Shown piece after piece: positions 23,815 through 32,715 of a DNA stretch of 64,000 nt. Each line of letters begins with the position of its first letter. Within the stretch, counting starts at the first letter, position 1. The position numbers were made by a program, and so were the translations under genes. The notes below the pieces were generated by a model, which saw only the letters and a program-made list of their open reading frames with translations, had not been told where the DNA came from and searched no databases. The stretch is taken from the NCBI GenBank assembly GCA_965232405.1, contig OZ246966.1, forward strand, positions 2,418,001 to 2,482,000, read 5' to 3'. The stretch comes from RCIO01 sp965232405. Its GTDB lineage: Bacteria > Pseudomonadota > Alphaproteobacteria > Rhizobiales > Rhizobiaceae.

Positions 23815-24889
23815 GGATCGCATCGCAGCACTGATTTCGGCCTCCGGGCCGATGAGCGTGGCCGACTACATGGCGATGTGCCTGTTCGACCCGCAGGCAG
23901 GCTACTATTCGACGCGCGAACCGTTCGGACGCGCCGGCGACTTCATCACCGCGCCCGAGATCAGCCAGATGTTCGGTGAACTGGTTGCTGTGTGGCTCTA
24001 TTCGCGCTGGCGCGAGGCAGGCTCGCCCGGCGGCGCCATCATCGCCGAGATCGGCCCCGGCCGCGGCACGATGATGAAGGACATGGCGCGGACCTGGCGA
24101 CAGCTCGATGACGATTTCTGCGAGCGCTCCCAGTTTGCGCTGATCGAAACCAGCGACCGGCTGCAGGCGGTTCAGAAAGAGGCCCTGGCGGGGTCTAGGC
24201 TGAGCTTTAGGTGGTACGAAGGCCTGGAAACGCTGCCGCAGGGCCCGCTTTTCATTGTCGGCAACGAATTGTTCGATGCCATTCCCATCCGCCAGTTCGC
24301 AAAGACGCCTTCCGGCTGGCGTGAGCGCGTGGTCGGGCTGGACGGCGACGGAACGTTGATCTTCGCTGCCGGGGCCGCCGGTGTTGATCCATCCCTGCTG
24401 CCAGCGGATGCACCGCAGGCGCCCGACGGGGCAATCGTCGAGCTGTCGCCTGCGCGGGCTGCGCTAATGGACACGGTCTGCGCCCGGTTGTCCGGGCAAG
24501 GCGGCGCCGGCCTTTTCATCGACTATGGCTATTTGAAGCCGGCGGTGGGCGACACGCTGCAGGCGCTGCGCAATCATGAATTTGACGGCGTTCTGGAGCA
24601 TCCGGGCGAGGCGGATCTCACCGCTCATGTCGATTTTGCGCGACTTGCGGAGGTCGCGACCGGGCATGGTCTCGAAACCGCGCTTTCAACGCAAGGTCAG
24701 TTCCTGCTCGATCAGGGCCTGCTGGAACGTGCGGGGCAGCTGGGCTCCGACAAGGACGAGGCGGGCAGGGAGGCTATTCGCAACGCTGTCGAACGGCTCG
24801 CGGGCCCTGATCAGATGGGGGAACTGTTCAAGGTACTTTCCGTCAGGTCACCCGGCGCGGCGACACCAGAAGGTGGCATGGCGGATTGA
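23801..24889 (+). CDS. MidA/NDUFAF7-like SAM-dependent methyltransferase (DUF185)
   Basis: A 362-residue cytosolic methyltransferase. The N-terminus SVADYMAMCLFDPQAGYYSTREPFGRAGDFITAPEISQMFGEL is diagnostic for the family, and the SAM-binding glycine motif is AEIGPGRGTMMKDM near residue 82. GNELFDAIPIRQF matches motif III. The eukaryotic member NDUFAF7/MidA methylates an arginine of complex I; bacterial targets are not established. It overlaps lgt by 14 nt and precedes pgeF by about 100 nt on the same strand. Confidence 0.92.
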   Translation: MKTLKDRIAALISASGPMSVADYMAMCLFDPQAGYYSTREPFGRAGDFITAPEISQMFGELVAVWLYSRWREAGSPGGAIIAEIGPGRGTMMKDMARTWRQLDDDFCERSQFALIETSDRLQAVQKEALAGSRLSFRWYEGLETLPQGPLFIVGNELFDAIPIRQFAKTPSGWRERVVGLDGDGTLIFAAGAAGVDPSLLPADAPQAPDGAIVELSPARAALMDTVCARLSGQGGAGLFIDYGYLKPAVGDTLQALRNHEFDGVLEHPGEADLTAHVDFARLAEVATGHGLETALSTQGQFLLDQGLLERAGQLGSDKDEAGREAIRNAVERLAGPDQMGELFKVLSVRSPGAATPEGGMAD

Positions 24890-24991
24890 CTTGCCCACCA
24901 CGCTGCCCCACCATCCGCCCCGATCGAGCGCAGCCAAGGCAGTGGGTCGCCGGCCCCGGCAGGCGACTTTCTGAAGGGACAGAGGCGGCCA

Positions 24992-25786
24992 ATGCTTGAA
25001 ACTGTTCGACCGGAGCCTATCCGGTCCCCGGTGCTGGACGGCCTTGCCCAATCGGGCATCCGGCACGGCTTTTTCACCCGCGTCGGCGGCGTTTCGGAAG
25101 GCATTTTTCGCGGGCTCAATGCGGGTCAGGGTTCGGGCGACCGGCCGGAACACGTTGCGGAGAACCGGTCGAGGATCGCGCGAACGCTGGGCACCGAATC
25201 GGCCAACCTCGTCACCGTTCACCAGATCCACTCTCCGGACGCAGTTGTTGTCGAACTGCCTTTTGCAGGCGACCGGCCAAAAGCCGACGCCATGGCGACA
25301 AGACAGCCCGGCCTGGCGCTGGGCGTGTTGACCGCGGATTGCGGCCCGGTTCTGTTTGCCGACCCGAAAACGCGGGTGGTCGGCGCCGCTCATGCCGGCT
25401 GGAAGGGCGCTCTGGGCGGTGTGCTTGAGGCGACGATTGCCGCGATGGAAGGCCTCGGCGCGGAGAGGGCGCAAACGGTTGCGGTGCTCGGCCCCACGAT
25501 CAGCCAGGACAATTACGAGGTCGGCCCGGAATTTCGCGAGCGCTTTGTGGTGGCGGAACCGGGATCGGATATCTATTTCAGGGCTTCGGGGAGCGAGGGG
25601 AGGTACATGTTCGATCTCCAGGCCTACATTGTTGCAAGGCTGGAACGTGCCGGTGTTACCGCCAGCGCGATCGGGCGATGTACCTATGCCGAGGAGGACA
25701 ATTTCTATTCCTACCGCCGCTCAGTGCACAAACAGGAGCCCGATTACGGGCGGCTGATGTCAGCAATCATTCTGGAGGACGATTGA
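24992..25786 (+). CDS. pgeF: Peptidoglycan editing factor PgeF (DUF152, laccase-fold)
   Basis: A 264-residue protein of the YfiH/DUF152 family. The zinc- or copper-binding core is visible as HQIHSPDAVVV, LTADCGPVLFAD and GAAHAGWKGALGGV, followed by LGPTISQDNYEVG. In Escherichia coli this family removes L-Ser-containing precursors from the peptidoglycan pathway; older annotations call it polyphenol oxidase. A purine-rich ribosome site precedes the ATG. Its stop codon overlaps the start of the next gene (TGATG), indicating coupling. Confidence 0.93.
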   Translation: MLETVRPEPIRSPVLDGLAQSGIRHGFFTRVGGVSEGIFRGLNAGQGSGDRPEHVAENRSRIARTLGTESANLVTVHQIHSPDAVVVELPFAGDRPKADAMATRQPGLALGVLTADCGPVLFADPKTRVVGAAHAGWKGALGGVLEATIAAMEGLGAERAQTVAVLGPTISQDNYEVGPEFRERFVVAEPGSDIYFRASGSEGRYMFDLQAYIVARLERAGVTASAIGRCTYAEEDNFYSYRRSVHKQEPDYGRLMSAIILEDD

Positions 25787-26937
25787 TGGCCCTTCATTTC
25801 GAGCGCGCCGAATTCGACGCGCGCAAGGACCGTCTCATCATGGAAATGGCCGAGCAGAAGCTCGATGCGGTGCTGCTGTTCGCGCAGGAGAGCATGTACT
25901 GGCTCACAGGCTACGACACGTTCGGCTACTGCTTTTTCCAGTGCCTGATCATGAAGGCGGACGGGTCGATGGTGCTTCTGACCCGGTCGGCCGACATGCG
26001 CCAGGCCCGGCACACCTCGATCATCGATAACGTCACTCTGTGGGCAGACCGCGAGAACGCCACGCCCGCGACAGACCTTCGCAATCTTCTCAACGATCTC
26101 GACTTGCTGGGCTGCCGTATCGGCGTCGAATATGACACGCACGGGCTGACCGCCCATAACGGTCAGATGGTCGACGAGCAGTTGAAGACCTTCGGCACCG
26201 TCGTCGACATATCCGGGCTTGTGAGCCATCTACGCCTGATCAAGAGCCCGGCGGAAATCAAGAAGGTCGAAAAGGCGGCGGTGTTGGCCGATGAAGCGCT
26301 GACTGCCGCGCTTCCGCTGATCAAGCAGGGTGGCGACGAGGGTGAGATACTGGCTGCCATGCAAGGCGCGGTGTTTGCCGGTGGCGGCGACTACCCGGCC
26401 AACGAATTTGTCATCGGTTCAGGCTCGGATGCGCTGCTGTGCCGCTACAAGGCAGGCCGGCGCAAACTCAACAAGAACGACCAGTTGACGCTGGAATGGG
26501 CCGGTGCGTTCCACCACTACCACGTGGCGATGATGCGCACGGTACTGGTAGGGAAGGTATCCAAGCGGCACCAGGAACTATACGAGGCGGCTCTTGAGGC
26601 GCTGCAAACGGTCGAAAAGGCCATGACGCCCGGGAAGACATTTGGCGACGTGTTCGACGCACATGCCCGTGTCATGGAAGCACGCGGGCTGACGCGGCAC
26701 CGACTCAACGCATGCGGCTACTCGCTTGGTGCGCGGTTCAGCCCGTCATGGATGGACGAGCCGATGTTCTATGCCGGCAATCCGGAGCCTATTGCACCCA
26801 ACATGACGTTGTTCGCGCATATGATAATCATGGATTCTGACAACGACACAGCGATGACCCTGGGCCAGACCTACCTCACCACAGAGGGTGCGCCGAAGCC
26901 GCTTTCGCGCCATGATCTCGACTTGATCGTGCGCTGA
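25786..26937 (+). CDS. M24 'pita-bread' fold protein lacking the metal ligands (creatinase/ectoine-hydrolase-like)
   Basis: A 383-residue protein with an N-terminal creatinase-type domain (residues 1-140) and a C-terminal M24 domain. In metal-dependent aminopeptidases the second domain carries Asp, Asp, His, Glu, Glu. Here the equivalent positions read LEWAGAFHHYHVAMMRT, GYSLGARFSPSW and LFAHMIIMDSD/GQTYLTTEG, so all five ligands appear replaced. This is the pattern of metal-independent creatinase- or ectoine-hydrolase-like members, or of an inactive enzyme. It is coupled to pgeF by a 1-nt overlap. The substrate is not assigned. Confidence 0.85.
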   Translation: MALHFERAEFDARKDRLIMEMAEQKLDAVLLFAQESMYWLTGYDTFGYCFFQCLIMKADGSMVLLTRSADMRQARHTSIIDNVTLWADRENATPATDLRNLLNDLDLLGCRIGVEYDTHGLTAHNGQMVDEQLKTFGTVVDISGLVSHLRLIKSPAEIKKVEKAAVLADEALTAALPLIKQGGDEGEILAAMQGAVFAGGGDYPANEFVIGSGSDALLCRYKAGRRKLNKNDQLTLEWAGAFHHYHVAMMRTVLVGKVSKRHQELYEAALEALQTVEKAMTPGKTFGDVFDAHARVMEARGLTRHRLNACGYSLGARFSPSWMDEPMFYAGNPEPIAPNMTLFAHMIIMDSDNDTAMTLGQTYLTTEGAPKPLSRHDLDLIVR

Positions 26938-27013
26938 ATACCCTGTGCAGGGGCACGATCACCGGTTGCGGCACCGGTGCAATGCTGCAATCGTTGGGTG
27001 GGGTTTGGTGGTA

Positions 27014-27616
27014 ATGGTGCACCCACTTCGAAATTTCGTCTTCTTGCTGATGTTGCTGGCGGTTTCCGCCTGCACGGGTTCTGGCGTGGAGCCTTCCTCG
27101 CTTCAGCCGCTGACGTCGAACGAGCAAGAGACAGCGGGCGGCCAGCTTCCGCCTCCAGACGGTGCGGGCGAGCAGACGTCGAGCGCCGCATCGCTGTTCA
27201 ATACCAATGCGTCGTCAGCATCGGCCCCGCGCGTTGCTGCAATCAACACCAACGCTCGCGTGCAGTTTGCGCCGGCGATCGGCGTGTCAGCCGAAGCGGT
27301 TCCCACGCTTTCGGCCAGACTGCGGGCGAGGGCCGGTCAGCGCGGGATCGCAGTCGCGCCCTCCAACGACCCGTCGACCACGCATGTCATGAAGGGTTAT
27401 TTCTCGGCTTTCACTGACGGCGGGGAGACGACGGTGATCTATGTCTGGGATTTGCTGGACGGGGCAGGCAACCGGCTCCACCGCATCCAGGGGCAGCAGA
27501 AACAGGTCAGTTCAACCGGCGAAGGCTGGGCGGCCGTCACCGCGCCCACGATGGAGGCAATCGCCGACCGCACGATTGACGAACTCGCGGTCTGGCTGTC
27601 CTCGGCAGCCGGGTAG
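27014..27616 (+). CDS. Predicted lipoprotein of unknown function
   Basis: A 200-residue protein from the ATG at 27014 with a lipoprotein signal (LLMLLAVSAC, lipid-bearing cysteine at residue 20). The mature N-terminal 60 residues are Ser/Ala/Gln-rich and disordered. The C-terminal half, including THVMKGYFSAFTDGGETTVIYVWDLLDG and a closing IADRTIDELAVWL helix, looks like a compact alpha/beta domain seen in many rhizobial lipoproteins. The function is unknown. It follows the M24 gene by about 75 nt on the same strand and would be a substrate of the Lgt encoded upstream. Confidence 0.8.
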   Translation: MVHPLRNFVFLLMLLAVSACTGSGVEPSSLQPLTSNEQETAGGQLPPPDGAGEQTSSAASLFNTNASSASAPRVAAINTNARVQFAPAIGVSAEAVPTLSARLRARAGQRGIAVAPSNDPSTTHVMKGYFSAFTDGGETTVIYVWDLLDGAGNRLHRIQGQQKQVSSTGEGWAAVTAPTMEAIADRTIDELAVWLSSAAG

Positions 27617-27646
27617 GCGCAATTCCCATACACTCTGGAAACGAAA

Positions 27647-27676
27647 GAGCCGACCGGGACGAAGATCCCGGCCGGC
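27647..27676 (-). terminator. Probable terminator of the EF-hand gene
   Basis: A stem of 11 pairs with one mismatch (GCCG-A-CCGGGA against TCCCGG-C-CGGC, 27649-27676) lies just beyond the EF-hand stop. Read on the minus strand it is followed by TCTTTCG, a modest T-run. Confidence 0.6.
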
Positions 27677-27698
27677 CCCGAACTAATGTCGGCTGCGG

Positions 27699-27926
27699 TT
27701 AGCCCGCGATCGCGACAAACTCCTCCTCGGAAAGGTCGCCGCTGGCATCAGCGTCGGCGGCCTTGAAGGCTTCCTCGGTCATGTCAGGCGCAGCCGCCTG
27801 GACCTCTTCCCACGTCACGGCGCCGCTGGCGTCGGCGTCGATCGTTGCGAAATCGAGCATCTTGTCCTGTGCGAGCGCAGGAGAAGCAAACGCGATGACG
27901 GTCAGAGTTGCGAGAATATGCCTCAT
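27699..27926 (-). CDS. Small secreted EF-hand protein
   Basis: A 75-residue protein with a signal peptide (cleavage after ASPALA near residue 19) and two EF-hand calcium loops in the mature part: DADASGAVTWEE at residues 30-41 and DADASGDLSEEE at 58-69. Both loops have acidic residues at positions 1, 3 and 12 and glycine at 6, so calcium binding is likely in the periplasm. It is a single-gene unit convergent with the lipoprotein gene, with its promoter in the AT-rich gap to the right. The partner or role is unknown. Confidence 0.85.
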   Translation of the reverse strand: MRHILATLTVIAFASPALAQDKMLDFATIDADASGAVTWEEVQAAAPDMTEEAFKAADADASGDLSEEEFVAIAG

Positions 27927-28335
27927 TGGAAAAACTCCTCAGGTGGTAGGTTCGCCCTGTTGCCCACGGCTTGCTGCCGGACGGGAAACTCCTGCCTAAT
28001 GATGGCGGCATCATGTGAGAAATAAGTCAAAATGGTGATTTATTCTTGTAATATACTTTGTGATATAAGTGTTAAGTGAACAATATTACGCCATTATGCC
28101 GAAATTTATCTAGAAATTCAAGAAACGCAAATCATATTCGAAAATTCACCGTAATATTTCCTGATGTAAGCTGCATTGAGCGCGTTGACCCCTGAGGGCG
28201 TGGTTCGACTGCGGTCAAGCCCGCCCTTGTGGTTTTCTGGGCAAATGCGCGCGCCGTGTGAAGCGTCCCCTTGCAATGTAGGCTGGCACCGTTAAAAGCC
28301 CGGCCAAGAACCGAGGCGGAATCCAGGAAACGAGC
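27927..28335. other. AT-rich intergenic region between the EF-hand gene and prs
   Basis: This 409-nt gap has no supported ORF. Its middle (about 28020-28160) is clearly AT-rich relative to the window. It carries GTAATAT at 28048-28054 and 28151-28157, and the same heptamer on the minus strand at 28083-28089. It must include the divergent promoters of the EF-hand gene and prs. No terminator-like hairpin was seen in the AT-rich part. Confidence 0.5.
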
Positions 28336-29268
28336 ATGAAGCTCTTCGCGGGCAACTCAAACAGGGTTCTGGCCGAGGCTGTCGCCCGTTATCTCAACAT
28401 CCAACTCGGGCGAGCGACGGTACGGCGGTTTGCCGATCAGGAAATATTCGTCGAGATTCAGGAGAACGTGCGCGGCGAGGACGTTTTCGTTCTTCAGTCC
28501 ACCTCCTATCCCGCCAACGACCACCTGATGGAACTGCTGATCATGATCGACGCGTTCAAGCGCTCGTCGGCGCGGCGCATCACGGCGGTCATTCCCTATT
28601 TCGGTTATGCGCGGCAGGACCGCCGCACGTCGGGACGCACGCCGATCTCGGCAAAGCTGGTGGCAAACCTGATCACGCAGGCCGGCGCCGACCGCGTTCT
28701 CACGCTCGACCTGCATGCCGGCCAGATCCAGGGGTTCTTCGATATCCCGACGGACAATCTGTTCTCGGTTCCCGTGCTGGCGCGCGACGTGAAAGCGCAC
28801 TACCAGCTTTCCAACGTCATGGTGGTATCGCCCGATGTCGGAGGCGTGGTCCGGGCAAGGGCTCTGGCCAAACGCCTCGATGCGCCGCTGGCGATCGTCG
28901 ACAAGCGACGCGACCGGCCGGGCGAGTCAGAGGTTATGAACGTTATTGGCGACATTCATGGCCGCGACTGCCTGTTAGTTGACGACATCATCGATTCCGG
29001 CGGTACGCTGTGCAACGCAGCCGACGCATTGCTGGCGCAGGGCGCAACGAGCGTGACGGCCTATTGCACGCATGGCGTGTTGTCCGGCGGTGCGGTTGCG
29101 CGCATTTCCGGCTCCAAGCTGAAGGAACTGGTCGTCACCGATTCCATCCAGCCGTCATCGACGGTCGAGTCGGGCCAGAACATCCGCGTCATCACCATTT
29201 CCGATCTCATCGGAGAGGCGATTTCGCGCACCGCGACCGAGGAATCGGTTTCGAGCCTGTTCGACTGA
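28336..29268 (+). CDS. prs: Ribose-phosphate pyrophosphokinase (PRPP synthetase)
   Basis: A class I PRPP synthetase of 310 residues, forming PRPP from ribose 5-phosphate and ATP for purine, pyrimidine, histidine and tryptophan synthesis. Conserved features are MKLFAGNSNRVLAEAVA at the start, the FADQEIFVEIQENVRGEDVF flexible region, YFGYARQDRRTSGR (ATP site), DLHAGQIQGFF, and the PRPP loop LLVDDIIDSGGTLCNAA. The ATG at 28336 is preceded by AGGAAACG. It is monocistronic and convergent with chrA. Confidence 0.97.
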   Translation: MKLFAGNSNRVLAEAVARYLNIQLGRATVRRFADQEIFVEIQENVRGEDVFVLQSTSYPANDHLMELLIMIDAFKRSSARRITAVIPYFGYARQDRRTSGRTPISAKLVANLITQAGADRVLTLDLHAGQIQGFFDIPTDNLFSVPVLARDVKAHYQLSNVMVVSPDVGGVVRARALAKRLDAPLAIVDKRRDRPGESEVMNVIGDIHGRDCLLVDDIIDSGGTLCNAADALLAQGATSVTAYCTHGVLSGGAVARISGSKLKELVVTDSIQPSSTVESGQNIRVITISDLIGEAISRTATEESVSSLFD

Positions 29269-29274
29269 CCGGAC

Positions 29275-30573
29275 CTAGAGCAGCGTCAGCGCTACGCCGG
29301 CGAGTGCCGCTGTCGCCAGCACCACAATCAGATTGATGTGAAAGCGCAGCAGCGCGATGCCTGCAGCAACCGCTATGGCCGCGGCCGCAAGGTCGAAGGT
29401 CGCCCCATCTGGGACCGGCAAGCTCAATGGACCAACGCCGACTTCGCCGACACTGGCGAACAGGACATGCAGCGCAAACCAGAATGCCAGATTGGCGATG
29501 ACGCCAACCACGGCAGCGGTGACGCCCGCCAGCGCCGATGACAGCCAGCGCACATTGCGCACCCTTTCGATGTAAGGCGCGCCGGCGAAGATCCACAGGA
29601 AGCAGGGCGCAAAGGTGAACCACAGGGCCACCAGCGCACCCGTCAATCCGCCGAAGAGCGGGTCCAGCCCCGCCTCGCGGGCGCCGGCCAGAAACCCCAC
29701 GAACACAAGCACCAGGATCAGTGGGCCGGGCGTCGTTTCGGCAAGTCCGAGGCCCGTCAGCATTTCGTCGGGTCGCAGCCAGCCATAGACCTCGACCGCC
29801 TGCTGCGCGACATAGGCAAGCACCGCATAGGCGCCGCCGAAGGTGACGGTCGCCATGACGGAAAAGAACCGCGCCTCCGCCGCAAAGACATGCGAGCCGC
29901 CGACAATCGCCGTGATGACCGCCAATGGCGCGAGCCAGATCACCAGCCAGATCGCGACGGTCGCCAGAAACCTGCCGAAGGTCGGCGGCCGATCCTGTCC
30001 GATGGCAGGGGCGTCGGCCGTCGCGGCGGCGGGCGGCAGCGTCAACAAGCCCACGACGGCTGCCAACACTATGATCAACGGGAAGGGCAGCTTGGCGAGT
30101 GCGATCGCGGCAAATGCGACGAGGGCTATGCAGATGGCGCTGCTGGATTTCAGCGCGCGCCTTGAAATCCGGATCAACGCTTCGAGCACCACGGCGAGCA
30201 CGGCTGCCTTGAGTCCGAACAGGAGGCCGGCCACAGCCGGCACGTCGCCCAGTGCCATGTAGAGTGCCGAGAGCGCGATGAGCACGACTGCGCCCGGAAG
30301 GACAAACAGCAGGCCGGCAATCAACCCCCCGGTGATGCCGCGTAGCAGCCAGCCGGCATAGGTGGCGAGCTGCATTGCTTCCGGCCCCGGCAGCAGCATG
30401 CAGAAATTGAGCGCATGGAGGTAGCGCGGTTCGTCGAGCCATTTCTTATCGGCAACAAGGACCCGATGCATGAGCGCGATCTGGCCTGCCGGGCCGCCGA
30501 AGGACAGCAGGCCGATGCGCCCGAAGACGCTGAACAATTCGGCAAGTGACGGCGCGGTCTGCCGGGCGCTCAT
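29275..30573 (-). CDS. chrA: Chromate transporter ChrA (two-domain)
   Basis: A 432-residue inner-membrane protein with two homologous halves of about six helices each, the long-chain CHR family. The repeat signature occurs as FGRIGLLSFGGPAGQIALMHRVLV in the first half and FFSVMATVTFGGAYAVLAYVAQQAVEVYGWL in the second. Family members export chromate by a proton-coupled mechanism, and many non-resistance homologues exist. The gene overlaps the rhodanese gene by 4 nt (ATGA), so the two form one operon. Chromate resistance is an inference. Confidence 0.92.
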   Translation of the reverse strand: MSARQTAPSLAELFSVFGRIGLLSFGGPAGQIALMHRVLVADKKWLDEPRYLHALNFCMLLPGPEAMQLATYAGWLLRGITGGLIAGLLFVLPGAVVLIALSALYMALGDVPAVAGLLFGLKAAVLAVVLEALIRISRRALKSSSAICIALVAFAAIALAKLPFPLIIVLAAVVGLLTLPPAAATADAPAIGQDRPPTFGRFLATVAIWLVIWLAPLAVITAIVGGSHVFAAEARFFSVMATVTFGGAYAVLAYVAQQAVEVYGWLRPDEMLTGLGLAETTPGPLILVLVFVGFLAGAREAGLDPLFGGLTGALVALWFTFAPCFLWIFAGAPYIERVRNVRWLSSALAGVTAAVVGVIANLAFWFALHVLFASVGEVGVGPLSLPVPDGATFDLAAAAIAVAAGIALLRFHINLIVVLATAALAGVALTLL

Positions 30574-30893
30574 TCGTCATTCCCGATCTGCTCGACCGGA
30601 AGTTTCGCTGCGCGCCACGCCTCGAAGCCGCCTTTGAGATAGCGAGCGTCAATGCCCCTTTCGGCAAGCAAAGCACAAGCGTTCTGGCTGACTTCATGGC
30701 CGTGGACGCAAAAAACAATGACCGGCTTGTGCTTGAAGTCAGACCACCAGGTTTCGGCACTTTCCGGCAACCGCCGAAGAGCGTCCTTGATTGTCAGACC
30801 GCTTTCGAGACGCGCTGGCTCCCTGCGCACGTCAACAATCGTTGCGACACCCATCGAACGTCCGGTTTCTTGTGGTGAGATTTCACGAGGCAT
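30570..30893 (-). CDS. Rhodanese-domain protein coupled to chrA
   Basis: A single rhodanese domain of 107 residues. The ATG at 30893 is chosen because GGAGG lies 5 nt upstream. The catalytic loop CVHGHEVSQNA has the persulfide-forming cysteine followed by VHGHEVS, an arrangement used in many sulfurtransferases, and IVDVRREP and LKGGFEAWRAAKLPV are the usual flanks. The stop overlaps the chrA start. Rhodanese or ChrB-type domains often accompany ChrA; a role in handling chromate or sulfur species is plausible but untested. Confidence 0.87.
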   Translation of the reverse strand: MPREISPQETGRSMGVATIVDVRREPARLESGLTIKDALRRLPESAETWWSDFKHKPVIVFCVHGHEVSQNACALLAERGIDARYLKGGFEAWRAAKLPVEQIGNDE

Positions 30894-31215
30894 GGTTTCC
30901 TCCGCAGACAAGCGAAGGCGGAGCTTGGGCCGAAGCCTGTGACGGGGAGTCCACCCATGCCCCCGTGGCGATGACGCTACAATGACGATATGGCCTCTTC
31001 AAGCGCGAACTCGGGAGCTGTTGTGCGGGGTTCACCGTTGTAATGTGCCAGCGTGCATGTCTTGCACGCATCAAACCCTTCCGCTATAGAGCCGCCACCC
31101 GCGTAGACACCCTTGGAGGCAACGCGGGGGAGGGCGGCCCAATTCGTGGCCGCTTTCGACGTTTCGGGTGCGGTTTCGCCCCGTAACGCTCCAGACTTTG
31201 TTGAAAGGAACAGCC

Positions 31216-31893
31216 ATGAGCCACGAGAGCTACGAGCTCAAGGCCGAGGCGCGCGATCGGGTCGGTAAGGGGTCCGCCCGGGCACTTCGGCGCAACGGCA
31301 TGATACCCGCCGTAATCTACGGCGACAACAAGCCCCCGCTTGCGATTTCGCTCCCCTATAAGGAAGTCCACCTCAAGCTGACCGCTGGCGGTTTCATGAC
31401 AACGCTGGCGACAATCGACGTCGGCGGCGAGAAGATCCAGGTTCTGCCGAGGGACTACCAGCTCGACCCGGTGCGTGACTTCACGATGCATGTCGATTTC
31501 CTGCGTATCGGCAAGGATTCGATCGTGACGGTCAACATCCCGGTGCACTTCATCAATGAGGAAGCGTCTCCCGGCATCAAACGCGGCGGCGTTCTCAATG
31601 TCGTGCGTCACGAGGTTGAGTTCACCGTTCCGGCGACCAGGATCCCCGACAGCATTACGGTGGATCTGGCGGGTCTCGAAATCGGTGATTCCGTCCACAT
31701 TTCCTCCATCGAACTGGAGGAAGGCATGACGCCGACGATTACGGACCGCGACTTCACCGTTGCGACCATCGCTGCTCCGGCCAGCCTCAAGTCCGAGGAC
31801 GAGGAAGCCGAAGATGCGGATGCCGCGGACGAGGATGCGGAGACCGGAGGCGAGGCCGAGACCGAGGAAGGCGAGGGCGAGAGCGAGGAATAA
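31216..31893 (+). CDS. rplY: 50S ribosomal protein L25 (CTC/TL5 long form)
   Basis: A 225-residue protein of the long L25/CTC type that binds 5S rRNA. The N-terminal domain starts ELKAEARDRVGKGSARALRRNGMIPAVIYG. The second domain contains VHFINEEASPGIKRGGVLNVVRHEVEF. The last 35 residues are almost entirely Glu, Asp and Ala, an acidic tail common in alphaproteobacterial L25. The ATG at 31216 follows AAAGGA. The gene precedes pth by 30 nt, a conserved pair. Confidence 0.95.
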   Translation: MSHESYELKAEARDRVGKGSARALRRNGMIPAVIYGDNKPPLAISLPYKEVHLKLTAGGFMTTLATIDVGGEKIQVLPRDYQLDPVRDFTMHVDFLRIGKDSIVTVNIPVHFINEEASPGIKRGGVLNVVRHEVEFTVPATRIPDSITVDLAGLEIGDSVHISSIELEEGMTPTITDRDFTVATIAAPASLKSEDEEAEDADAADEDAETGGEAETEEGEGESEE

Positions 31894-31923
31894 GCTCTGC
31901 GCCTCCCGCCCGCGGGAGACGAC

Positions 31924-32667
31924 ATGCGCATCATCGCGGGCCTTGGGAACCCTGGCCAGAAATATCAGAACAACCGGCACAATGTCGGGTTCATGGCGGC
32001 GGACGCGATTGCCCGCCGCCATTCCTTTTCTCCCTGGTCGAAGAAGTTCCAGGGACTGATCGCCGAGGGTAATCTCGGCGGCGAAAAGGTGCTGCTCATC
32101 AAGCCGCAGACTTTCATGAACCTCTCCGGCCAGGCCGTCGGTGAGGCGATGCGCTTTTACAAGCTGGGGCCGTCAGACCTGATCGTGCTCTATGACGAAC
32201 TCGACCTCGCGCCCGGCAAGGTGCGGGTAAAGACCGGCGGCGGGTCCGGCGGACATAACGGCATCAAGTCGCTCGACCAGCATTGCGGCAAGGACTATCG
32301 CCGCGTGCGCATCGGCATCGGTCATCCCGGCGTGAAGGAACTGGTGCACGGTCACGTGCTCGGCGACTTCGCCAAAGCCGATGCGGCATGGCTTGAACCG
32401 CTTCTCGATGCGATCGGCGTAGCGGCGCCGATGCTGGCCAGCGGCGACGACAGCGGCTTCATGAACAAGGTGAGCCTTGCCGTGAAGGCCAGCGGCGGAT
32501 CGTCAGAGCCGGCGGCTGCTCCGGGTGGCGTCAAGAGTGCTTCCGTCAAGCAATCGTCAAAAAAGCAAAGTCATATTCGCGCCGCCCGATCAAACCAGCC
32601 ACCGGTTGCATCCCCCGAAACCGGCCCGATGGCCGCCATGCTGAAAAAGCTGTTCGGCAAGGAATAG
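31924..32667 (+). CDS. pth: Peptidyl-tRNA hydrolase
   Basis: Essential esterase that releases peptides from prematurely dissociated peptidyl-tRNA. The N-terminus has GLGNPGQKYQNNRHNVGFMAAD with the catalytic His, followed by PQTFMNLSGQAV and the YDELDLAPGKVRVKTGGGSGGHNGIKS region. At 247 residues it is about 50 longer than the Escherichia coli enzyme; the extra C-terminal part is basic and Ser/Lys-rich, as in other Rhizobiales. It is cotranscribed with rplY. Confidence 0.96.
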   Translation: MRIIAGLGNPGQKYQNNRHNVGFMAADAIARRHSFSPWSKKFQGLIAEGNLGGEKVLLIKPQTFMNLSGQAVGEAMRFYKLGPSDLIVLYDELDLAPGKVRVKTGGGSGGHNGIKSLDQHCGKDYRRVRIGIGHPGVKELVHGHVLGDFAKADAAWLEPLLDAIGVAAPMLASGDDSGFMNKVSLAVKASGGSSEPAAAPGGVKSASVKQSSKKQSHIRAARSNQPPVASPETGPMAAMLKKLFGKE

Positions 32668-32715
32668 CCGGAACCATCGACGGCGGGTCCGCTCGTGGGT
32701 AGGGATAATGACGCC

